Assembly: GCA_002345205.1 (NCBI GenBank) | Contig: DDVI01000121.1 | Location: 1 to 13,838 of the forward strand | Source: Bdellovibrionaceae bacterium UBA2316 | Lineage (GTDB): Bacteria > Bdellovibrionota > Bdellovibrionia > Bdellovibrionales > Bdellovibrionaceae | Reading direction: 5' to 3' | Length of the DNA stretch: 13,838 bases | Part shown: positions 6,663 to 13,650 of the stretch, piece by piece | Numbering within the stretch: position 1 is the stretch's first letter | Layout: each line of letters begins with the position of its first letter | Notes under the pieces: model-generated | The model's input: the letters and a program-made list of their open reading frames with translations, nothing else | Told to the model about the DNA's origin: nothing | The model's database searches: none | Translations under genes and position numbers: made by a program

Positions 6663-9600
6663 CTACTGACCAGCAATTACACTTGGGGTGATGGATCCGT
6701 TGTTATTAAGTGATCCGTATAGAAATACTCCCGGCGAACCACCACGATTAATATTTCCATTGGTATAAGTCACCGTTGATGTGGTTCCATCCGCATTGGT
6801 AACGTTAACAGTTTCGTTACCATTTACAATTTCTAAACGACGTGACGTTTTGAAACCACAGTTGTTCAACTCAATGTTCCCATTCCGCAGCTCAAGTCTT
6901 TCTGCTACAAAAACCGAGGAAGTCGAATTTTGGCAATCGAAAGCTAATTTACCATAGTTACCACTACCCGCTTTTTTATTAATTGTAATCTCGTAGGCAC
7001 CGTACCTATTATCAGCCGCCATATTAGCGTGTATAGTTTGAGGTTGCACTCCAACGAAGGAAATTTGCGCGCGATTCACGTCAGATTCTACGCGGTCAAA
7101 TTTGTCATTGTAAAACAAGTCACCGCTAAGGAGTTCAATCTTTCCATTCGAAACGGAACCGTTGTTATATCCGCCTGCTGGAGCTGGAAAATTTACCCCA
7201 TTTGTCACAATCAACGTATTACCAGATAGATCTATCGCCCTTTGAACGTTTAATCCCTTAATTCTAAGAGAGGCGCCGGGGCCATTTGCTAAAGCCACTT
7301 TTCCCTCATAACCGTTTGTATTAGCAAAAGAGAAAAATGCTTTGCTCGCTACGACTTCTCCAGAAACGACAGTGAAGTTACCAACGAAACCGATGGCACC
7401 TTCCATTGATACTGTACCGGCGGACTTATTAACTATCAGGTGTGGTAAGTAGCCTTTCGCTGCTTCGACAGTGGTATTTAACTCCACACCTCCAGTAATT
7501 CCAGAAATATTATTTTTGTAAAAAGAATCCGAGTAACCGACGATTCTTTGATTTCGTGTTCCAGTAAGTTCAATAGACATTAAACCATTGGCATCATATT
7601 CATGTGTTCCTGATTTAACGTAAACGTCACCTTCCACAAAAATCTTTGTTGTCTTTGGCCCAAATGGATACCCAGAACATTGAGGATTATATTTCATTTT
7701 ATCTTGGATTAAATCCCCTGCCACACGAACATTAGCTTCAAAAACTATCGAAGCACATTGCGGACTAAACTCTAAATTCGGCAATACGAGTTCATTACCC
7801 GATGTATTTTTGATGTACAAAGTATTCCACGCCGAAGAAAATTCGATTGTCTGCTTATCCCCGGCGGCCACCTCTTCATTTTCGTAGAACTTCAAACCGC
7901 CTCGAATGATATTCATTCCAGAAGTAAAACCGAGGTCACCTTTAATATGTAAAGTTCCTGATGGTTTATCAACTATCAAATTCGGAAGGCGACCGACTTT
8001 GGTTCTATCCTTATTTCCGTTAAGGTCTAAGTTTGAGTATATGTATTGATCGCTTGCGCTATTCACTACGATATTGGCATAGTTCCAAGAACTACCCCAA
8101 CCGTTAACCATGAACCCGCCACCACCATGCAAATAAATATTTCTCGAAACATAGATTTTTCCAGCATTTGGATCAGCGACAAAGCCTCGTAGCTGACTTT
8201 CGTAACCCGTTTGGTACATATAGAAATCTTTAACATTGAAACTTCCGACTATGCTAAATTCAAAGGCGCCTGCGCCATTGAATGCAAATTCGTTAAATGT
8301 CACCCCTGGAGCATCCAGCAAGTTTCCTGAATCCCATTTAGGATGTACTGTAAAACGGCCGTTCTGATTGAAGAACGCGTTCTTATCGGAAATAATCGAA
8401 AACCCGCCAGTGGTCGTAATTTTCTCTGGCGCGTAAAACTTTCCGCCAGTGATGGAAAAATACCCATAAGCATCGGCCGTAACAGACGCGCTCTTAATTT
8501 TCACTTTACTATTTCCAGACCAATCTTGATGCGCAATAGTGAGCGACTTTTCATAAGGACTTACTTCATCGATTAACAAATTAGCTTTCGAATTAGCGCC
8601 TATGAACACACCGCCGTTTTGCACGAACGCGAATTCCAGTGCTGGGTCATTGCTATTTCTATTGCTCGCATTTCTGCGAACTTCAATACTGATATTATCT
8701 ATTTGCTTAATTTCACCTGGGAAAGAAGCTCCGATCTCGATGCCATTTAAAATAATTTGGTTGTTACCCATCAAGGCTTTCATAAGGACATTGCAGTTCA
8801 CGCACGTTTCGTTGAAAACTAAGCTTGCTTGTTTCAGATTCTCTAGTGTTAGCAAGTCATTTACTTTTTTAGGATCTGGGTTGAAATGAGTACATTTATT
8901 ATTAACAACTTCGCCGCACCAATTCATTTTGTTGTAAATGCTATACCACTTCTTACCGCTCGCCGAAACCTCTTCAGCAGGACCATCTCCAGTCCAAGTG
9001 TATGGGGTCATAACTTTCACCCAAAGTACGCCGTCCGACTTTGTTAACTTATCAAATAGATTTTGCTCAACAGTATAACTTACCTTATCCAAACCATAGA
9101 AATTTGCCTTAGGTTTATATGAAATTTTATTACCTTTGATTTCAACAGTCGCGCCACTACTTGATTCGACCGTTTTAAGTCTTAAGTTAAACAAGTCAGA
9201 AGAATAATCAGATTTTAAAATATCTAGAGTTTGCTCGCCACTATTAATTCCAACCATCAACGAGGTGTCGCGTGGAACAATGTCCGAACTTTGCGGTAAA
9301 TTAATATTTAAATTGAAATCTCTTTCCGAATCTAAGGCCTTTTTTGTTAAGTATTTCGTAATTTGCTTAACAGATACTTTTACGGAAGGCTCTTTGCAAT
9401 TTCCGGCTTTTACGCAAGGTAAATCCCAAGTGATTTCGTAATGAGTTGGGCAAGTATCGCTACCATTAACGGCATCGAAGCCATAGCACTTCACCCCTTC
9501 TGTTGTAAAACCGACCAATTGACCATCAGCATTTCTTTCATTTTGATCATAGATGATAGTGGATGAACCATCACTGCTAATGATTCTAAATTTATTGTCC

Positions 9601-9905
9601 ATTTTCGAACAATCTAGTTTTCCGAAAAAATTTGGATGAGGCAATATCCCTAGCTTACACGAAAAGTAATTATAGTTTGAGATATCAAGGACTGTTGCTT
9701 TCCAAATAGTGGGATTATTCATTAACTCGAGGAAATCATAGTTTTTGCGGATGGCAGTAGAACTATCAGATAGTTTTTTGTTTTCCATGTCCATCTGGGT
9801 CGCAAATATATTTAATGTCAATATAGCTACCCCAGAAATAAAAACAGCGAATATGATCTCGATTAGACTCAGACCTTTGTTATTACGTACTAGGTTTTTT
9901 CCCAT
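6663..9905 (-). CDS. Giant pilin-like protein with beta-helix-like adhesin region
   Basis: Protein of 1080 residues, many times longer than ordinary pilins. The leader ends NNKG (8-11), followed by LSLIEIIFAVFISG (12-25), so cleavage after Gly11 leaves Glu16 at the required +5 position. Residues 83-173 carry the core shared with the two convergent genes (Cys83, 99, 140, 152, 164, 170; Trp160; Pro173). Residues about 245-280 include NFYGLDKVSYTV, typical of bacterial Ig/cadherin-like tandem modules. Residues about 303-371 begin YTWTGDG and contain NWCG and four cysteines (330, 338, 368, 371), like the entry region of secreted beta-helix proteins. From about 380 to 1075 the chain is rich in Asn, Gly, Ser, Val and Ile with repeated short strands, consistent with a right-handed beta-helix; two units around 638-660 and 818-840 are clearly related. 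I infer a surface adhesin carried by a minor pilin. The stop lies 2 bases from that of the convergent gene. A type II secretion pseudopilin is an alternative. Confidence 0.88.
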   Translation of the reverse strand: MGKNLVRNNKGLSLIEIIFAVFISGVAILTLNIFATQMDMENKKLSDSSTAIRKNYDFLELMNNPTIWKATVLDISNYNYFSCKLGILPHPNFFGKLDCSKMDNKFRIISSDGSSTIIYDQNERNADGQLVGFTTEGVKCYGFDAVNGSDTCPTHYEITWDLPCVKAGNCKEPSVKVSVKQITKYLTKKALDSERDFNLNINLPQSSDIVPRDTSLMVGINSGEQTLDILKSDYSSDLFNLRLKTVESSSGATVEIKGNKISYKPKANFYGLDKVSYTVEQNLFDKLTKSDGVLWVKVMTPYTWTGDGPAEEVSASGKKWYSIYNKMNWCGEVVNNKCTHFNPDPKKVNDLLTLENLKQASLVFNETCVNCNVLMKALMGNNQIILNGIEIGASFPGEIKQIDNISIEVRRNASNRNSNDPALEFAFVQNGGVFIGANSKANLLIDEVSPYEKSLTIAHQDWSGNSKVKIKSASVTADAYGYFSITGGKFYAPEKITTTGGFSIISDKNAFFNQNGRFTVHPKWDSGNLLDAPGVTFNEFAFNGAGAFEFSIVGSFNVKDFYMYQTGYESQLRGFVADPNAGKIYVSRNIYLHGGGGFMVNGWGSSWNYANIVVNSASDQYIYSNLDLNGNKDRTKVGRLPNLIVDKPSGTLHIKGDLGFTSGMNIIRGGLKFYENEEVAAGDKQTIEFSSAWNTLYIKNTSGNELVLPNLEFSPQCASIVFEANVRVAGDLIQDKMKYNPQCSGYPFGPKTTKIFVEGDVYVKSGTHEYDANGLMSIELTGTRNQRIVGYSDSFYKNNISGITGGVELNTTVEAAKGYLPHLIVNKSAGTVSMEGAIGFVGNFTVVSGEVVASKAFFSFANTNGYEGKVALANGPGASLRIKGLNVQRAIDLSGNTLIVTNGVNFPAPAGGYNNGSVSNGKIELLSGDLFYNDKFDRVESDVNRAQISFVGVQPQTIHANMAADNRYGAYEITINKKAGSGNYGKLAFDCQNSTSSVFVAERLELRNGNIELNNCGFKTSRRLEIVNGNETVNVTNADGTTSTVTYTNGNINRGGSPGVFLYGSLNNNGSITPSVIAGQ
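7386..7454 (-). repeat. Beta-helix repeat unit B of the giant pilin-like protein
   Basis: Encodes residues 818-840, beginning GYLPHLIVNKSAGT and ending GAIGF. It lies exactly 180 residues after unit A. A more diverged third copy may start near residue 969 (GAYEITINKKAGSG). Confidence 0.75.
7926..7994 (-). repeat. Beta-helix repeat unit A of the giant pilin-like protein
   Basis: Encodes residues 638-660, beginning GRLPNLIVDKPSGT and ending GDLGF. It aligns without gaps to unit B: shared positions include G-x-LP-x-LIV-x-K-x-x-GT and a final G-x-x-GF. Confidence 0.75.
9387..9488 (-). other. Shared Cys/Trp motif, copy in giant pilin-like protein
   Basis: Residues 140-173 of the 1080-residue protein: C-x11-C-x7-W-x3-C-x5-C-x2-P. 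Cysteines are 140, 152, 164 and 170, with Trp160 and Pro173. Confidence 0.8.
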
Positions 9906-9920
9906 GAGTTCTCCCATGAG
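9900..9920 (-). promoter_or_regulatory. Start region of giant pilin gene with a 9-base direct repeat
   Basis: The minus strand reads CTCATGGGA twice, 12 bases apart, giving two in-frame ATG codons (9917 and 9905). GGGAG just after the first ATG is well placed, five bases before the second, while nothing like a ribosome binding site precedes the first. This favours 9905 as the start and an 11-residue leader. Confidence 0.6.
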
Positions 9921-9954
9921 CTAGTCTTCGGTCTGTTTTCAAGATTTCTTAAAC

Positions 9955-9998
9955 GACTCAATGCGAGTCATGTAGGGCGTTCTGTAAAGAAACGCCCT
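9955..9998 (-). terminator. Tandem hairpins after the M28 peptidase gene
   Basis: The first hairpin met on the minus strand has eight-base arms AGGGCGTT/AACGCCCT (9974-9981 and 9991-9998) around a 9-base loop. A second has arms GACTC/GAGTC (9955-9959 and 9965-9969), with GTTT following on the minus strand. They lie 16 bases after the M28 stop and before the giant pilin gene, so they probably end or attenuate M28 transcription. The strong hairpin lacks a following T run, so factor-dependent termination or mRNA 3' end protection is also possible. Confidence 0.45.
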
Positions 9999-10013
9999 AA
10001 AATAGAACACCGA

Positions 10014-11261
10014 CTAATATGCTGGTGGAACAAGAGTCGTATTCTGGCTTAATTCCATCGCTAATGAAATGGCAATTTGGCTGAATAAAAGTGAATGATC
10101 GAAATTCAATTTCGGAGTGATCGTATCGTTTTTAGAATGAATCGCTTGATTCATTCTACGCATCGAAGATTCAAATGGCATCAATGTGTGATAGCCTTGA
10201 CGATACCAAGACGCATGGTCCGAACAACCATACCCGCATCTATCTTCGGTTAACTGTGCCTTAACGTAGTGAGTGTTAAGTTCAACTAAAATCGATCTCA
10301 TCCATGCGCTTGTAAAATCTGTCATACTAGCGATAACACGAGGCCCATCTCCTGGAAAGAGAGTCATATCAAGTTGTAATACACCCACAACTTTTTTACC
10401 GGCTTTTTTATATTCGGCTGCAATTTCCGCAGAACCCAATAAGCCAGATTCCTCACCCGCGTACCAAAAGATCTCGATCGTGCGCGCTGATTGTTTTTGC
10501 GCCATTAAAATTCGCAGTGCTTCCAATAAGTTTGATGAACCGGAGGCATTATCATCCACTCCTGGAGCACGATCGCCATCAAAGCTGATCGAATCTAAAT
10601 GACCACCTAGAACAACAATTTCATCCGCACGAGTCGTACCCGGCAAAGTTACCCGTAAAGATTTTTGTTTTGTTTGTTTATGATCGATCATTGTGACCGC
10701 CACTTGGCGTTTTGAACGTAGTCTCATTTGTTCAATCAGCGCTTTCAACTGAACAACATGCGCATTCGGCTCAGGAGCTTTGTTATATCGATTTGGAAAT
10801 GCGCTAAGCCAATTCACCCACTTCATCAACTGCTCTTTACTCGCGGCTTGCGTCGCAGCTGCAATGTCTTGGCGAAACGGAATCTGTACTTTACTTGTTG
10901 GTCCAGACGCCCATTGTTGATCACGGCGTAAACGTTCTTTCAAATAACTCATTCGTATTGAAACATTGCGAGTTACCGACGGATCAAAATCCTGGACGAC
11001 TTCGTAGCCACCACATTTTCCATAGCGGTGCGCCAGTAAACTTAATCTTTGCTGAGCATCTGGAGTCAAATACGCAAAGCCTAAGTTGATCTGTGGATCC
11101 TGAAGAAAAATAGGCACCCCTATTCCCTTAAGTAGATGTAAATCGGCTAATACTGGAACAATCGCGTTTGAAGTCACGACATGTGCCTGTACGAATGGGC
11201 TAGCTAAAATTAGGCTCCCCACTACTATTTTTAATATTGATAAAACTGCATGTTTTCTCAT
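10014..11261 (-). CDS. Secreted M28 family zinc aminopeptidase
   Basis: Exported metallopeptidase of 415 residues that should remove N-terminal residues from peptides, probably with a preference like bacterial leucyl aminopeptidase. Residues 1-26 form a signal peptide: basic start, hydrophobic core, VQA before the likely cleavage site. Residues about 30-185 resemble a propeptide or N-terminal region. The catalytic domain (about 186-400) shows the M28 set of two-zinc ligands and catalytic residues: GGHLDS (His221, Asp223), PGVDDNASG (bridging Asp236), YAGEESG (Glu270 general base, Glu271 ligand), LQLDMT (Asp298) and SDHASW (His349). CGYGC (342-346) matches the disulfide loop beside the zinc-ligand histidine in Vibrio/Aeromonas aminopeptidases. 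HSKNDT (375-380) matches the conserved H-x-x-x-DT turn. ATG 11261 was chosen, with an AGGAAGG-like site upstream; a reading from 11372 would bury the signal peptide behind 37 residues. Such enzymes suit digestion of prey or environmental protein; that is inference. Confidence 0.94.
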   Translation of the reverse strand: MRKHAVLSILKIVVGSLILASPFVQAHVVTSNAIVPVLADLHLLKGIGVPIFLQDPQINLGFAYLTPDAQQRLSLLAHRYGKCGGYEVVQDFDPSVTRNVSIRMSYLKERLRRDQQWASGPTSKVQIPFRQDIAAATQAASKEQLMKWVNWLSAFPNRYNKAPEPNAHVVQLKALIEQMRLRSKRQVAVTMIDHKQTKQKSLRVTLPGTTRADEIVVLGGHLDSISFDGDRAPGVDDNASGSSNLLEALRILMAQKQSARTIEIFWYAGEESGLLGSAEIAAEYKKAGKKVVGVLQLDMTLFPGDGPRVIASMTDFTSAWMRSILVELNTHYVKAQLTEDRCGYGCSDHASWYRQGYHTLMPFESSMRRMNQAIHSKNDTITPKLNFDHSLLFSQIAISLAMELSQNTTLVPPAY

Positions 11262-11282
11262 GGTCCCTTCCTTGTATACAAC

Positions 11283-11296
11283 TAGACTATGGTCTA
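11283..11296. repeat. Short inverted repeat upstream of the M28 gene
   Basis: TAGAC (11283-11287) and GTCTA (11292-11296) face each other across four bases, 22 bases before the M28 start codon in the divergent region 11262-11362. It could be an operator half-site pair or a small leader hairpin. No convincing promoter hexamers were found for either divergent gene. Confidence 0.3.
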
Positions 11297-11362
11297 TAGC
11301 GATAAGATCAATAAAAAAATCCATTCCCTCGAGTTTTTTTACAGACTTCCGAGTATTTATAC

Positions 11363-13588
11363 GTGCCAGCAAAGTTAAAGAGTTGGGTTTTTAAACTTAA
11401 TTCGATTGAAACAAAATTCATTGTCCTCGGTCTACTCTTTGGAGCCGCCATCGGTGTGGCAAGAGCTCAGTCTTACTCGGATTTTCTAATACATATCGAC
11501 GCAATTTGGACTTTACCAGCACTGCTGCTGAGCGAACTTATCTATCTTCCGATTATTCGTGCACCCCGAAACAAAGAACGTTTGGCTACCTCAATCGCGA
11601 CAATCGGTCTGTTTTTTTCACTGGTTTTCTTTTTTAACGGATTTAATCCTCACTTAATTTCCGCCTCCCTGATTTTCTTCGTCATCACTGGCCTAATTAG
11701 AAATCTGGTTCGCTGGATGCTAACCGAAATTTCTTTGCTTCACATGGGACGCTCAAAAGCAAATGAGCTTTCATACTTCATTTCCGCGGCGTTGGATTTA
11801 GGTTCGATCTTTGCCGTTGGCTCTACCATGATCGTAAAGGTGTCCACTGTTACTAACTTAATGATCGTTGGAACTCTCTGGAGTAGTTTATTTTTATTCA
11901 CTTGGTATCTCTTTAATCATCATGAATCGTTTGAAATCAAACTTGCTTCCGAAGAGTTTCCGGGCAGTTCACAAGAACCTTTTTTCAAACGCAGAGTCGC
12001 TCAATCGTATATTTCTTTGTGCCTACTTATCGGCTTCTTTTATGCGATCCAAGAGTACGTGTGGCGCTCTAACCTGCAAGAGCTTGTGACTGAAAAGTCT
12101 GACTACGTATTCTACACCACTGTTTATGTCATCGGTTCAAATTTATTGGGAGTTTTAAGCGGTTGGTACGCGGCCCAAGCGACCCGTCGCACACGTATCT
12201 CGCCTGAAAAAATTATTCATTATTTCATTTTAACCAGCGCGGTGGGTTTACTTGTATTTTCTGTTACTCAATCCATTTTAGGTGCGGTGTTTTTGGGTAT
12301 CGTATGTTCTGCCACATTTAGAAACTTCTTCATTGCAGCAAATACCAATCTAATGTCATCGTTCGACGATAAAACACGCAGCGATTTTAGAAAGTTATCG
12401 CAAATGGCGCTGTTCATTGCCCCACTGATACCTGTATTTGGCCTATCGTTTCTGATTCACTCGTTAGCCCCAGATTCAAAAATGATGGCGCTAGCGATTG
12501 CCCTTGGCGGTCTGCTACTGGCTTCTATGTACTTTTTAAAGAGCTACATTCGTCACTTAACGGACCTCATGTATTTATTCCTGCACAGTCACGACCGCAT
12601 TCGACGCGTAAATGGCGCTATGCTGTTGAGTTTCTTGCGCCCCAAAGGCTATGACCAATGGTTCAAAGACATCTTGGCACAAAAACCAAAGACTCTTTTA
12701 ATAAAAACAATTATCGAATCCTTGGCCTTTTACCCGACTAAACGTTCAATCAAACTAATCACGTCGCAGTTTTCTAATCCAAAGGAAGAAATCAAATTTG
12801 CTATATGCGAAGCCTTGAATCACATCAACAAACCGCAATCAATTTCATTTTTGATTGGGATTGCTTTAAATAAAAATGAATCGTTCCGAGTTCGTCAGAA
12901 AGCTGTGAAACTACTACACCGCCGCATGAAAACGCATTTGATTTCAGTGTTCCTGAACAGACTCGAAACAGCGCAAAAAGATGAACGACGGATTATTATT
13001 GAAGGTTTAACGGAAATGCAAAATCCCGAGTTATTCCATACATTCTTGAGCAACTTAGACGATGCTCGTCCCGACATTATTAAGTTCGCATTGATTGGGC
13101 TATATAAGTCGTCGACGAATCGTTTGGCCTTTACGGAAAAAATTAATGAATTGATTCGTGAACCCGAAAATCCAATGTTTGGTATCGCCTGCTTCGTATT
13201 GGGCGAGGTTCGGGATGATCGATGGTTGCCAACTATTCGTTGTATCCGTGTAAAAAATAAATCCAACATTATCTTTCAGTCTTGGTATATGTATCGCATC
13301 GATGAATCTCTAAAGAAAGAACAAATTGTACTGATTAAAAATCTGATTAAAGATCAAAGTTTCCAGAAAGAACTAGTAAATCTGTTCGTTTATTTTAATC
13401 CACGCGATCGAATCAAAATTCTATATAGTTTAGTTGTAAATGCACGATATTTAGAATTGGGCATACCTGAATTGATTAACTTATTGAAAAATTTCGACTA
13501 TGACTTCCATGAGGAAATTCTGTTCTTGATTAATCTTAAAGATCGTAAGCACCATGAGAGACCGACTGGGATTAAAAAAGCGGGATAA
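11363..13588 (+). CDS. Polytopic membrane protein with HEAT-like C-terminal half
   Basis: Protein of 741 residues in two halves. The first (1-395) has about 12 hydrophobic segments, near 18-34, 47-64, 78-92, 98-117, 136-157, 164-184, 214-230, 248-268, 285-302, 304-325, 346-366 and 375-392, consistent with an inner-membrane transporter-like fold. The second (about 405-725) has no membrane segments and consists of paired amphipathic helices with patterns such as AICEALNHI, VRQKAVKLL and IKFALIGLY, typical of HEAT/Armadillo-like repeats. Families combining a major facilitator or ATP/ADP-translocase-like membrane part with HEAT repeats exist, and I suspect such a relationship, but I cannot name a substrate. 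The start is GTG at 11363 with a poor ribosome binding site; no better start is nearby, and the next methionine (residue 118) would lose four segments. It diverges from the M28 gene and ends just before a strong terminator, so it is likely monocistronic. Confidence 0.82.
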   Translation: MPAKLKSWVFKLNSIETKFIVLGLLFGAAIGVARAQSYSDFLIHIDAIWTLPALLLSELIYLPIIRAPRNKERLATSIATIGLFFSLVFFFNGFNPHLISASLIFFVITGLIRNLVRWMLTEISLLHMGRSKANELSYFISAALDLGSIFAVGSTMIVKVSTVTNLMIVGTLWSSLFLFTWYLFNHHESFEIKLASEEFPGSSQEPFFKRRVAQSYISLCLLIGFFYAIQEYVWRSNLQELVTEKSDYVFYTTVYVIGSNLLGVLSGWYAAQATRRTRISPEKIIHYFILTSAVGLLVFSVTQSILGAVFLGIVCSATFRNFFIAANTNLMSSFDDKTRSDFRKLSQMALFIAPLIPVFGLSFLIHSLAPDSKMMALAIALGGLLLASMYFLKSYIRHLTDLMYLFLHSHDRIRRVNGAMLLSFLRPKGYDQWFKDILAQKPKTLLIKTIIESLAFYPTKRSIKLITSQFSNPKEEIKFAICEALNHINKPQSISFLIGIALNKNESFRVRQKAVKLLHRRMKTHLISVFLNRLETAQKDERRIIIEGLTEMQNPELFHTFLSNLDDARPDIIKFALIGLYKSSTNRLAFTEKINELIREPENPMFGIACFVLGEVRDDRWLPTIRCIRVKNKSNIIFQSWYMYRIDESLKKEQIVLIKNLIKDQSFQKELVNLFVYFNPRDRIKILYSLVVNARYLELGIPELINLLKNFDYDFHEEILFLINLKDRKHHERPTGIKKAG

Positions 13589-13590
13589 AA

Positions 13591-13630
13591 ACAAATCGTT
13601 AAACCGCAGCGGTTTGGGATTTGTCGTTTT
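13591..13630. terminator. Bidirectional Rho-independent terminator
   Basis: A long two-part stem: outer arms ACAAATC/GATTTGT (13591-13597 and 13618-13624), inner arms AAACCG/CGGTTT (13601-13606 and 13610-13615), loop CAG, with a small internal bulge (GTT opposite GG). On the plus strand it is followed by CGTTTTCGTTTT; on the minus strand by TTTT from the A run at 13587-13590. It sits 2 bases after the stop of the membrane protein and about 20 bases beyond the stop of the convergent cyclase gene, so it should serve both. Confidence 0.85.
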
Positions 13631-13650
13631 CGTTTTCCGTTATCGTTTTT

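Noticed and set aside
6685..6717. GGATC/GATCC inverted repeat near the convergent pilin stops as a terminator
   Set aside because: Five-base arms across a long loop, no T run, and it lies inside the coding sequence.
8602..8889. Plus-strand frame of 95 codons inside the giant pilin gene, with a hydrophobic N-terminal stretch
   Set aside because: The hydrophobicity follows from the complementary codons; no ribosome binding site or operon context supports it.
11262..11372. N-terminal extension of the M28 peptidase from 11372
   Set aside because: The signal peptide begins at 11261 with a good ribosome binding site; the longer reading would bury it and overlap the divergent gene.
12895..13269. 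Minus-strand frame of 124 codons inside the membrane/HEAT gene
   Set aside because: Entirely antisense to a well-supported gene, without recognisable features.
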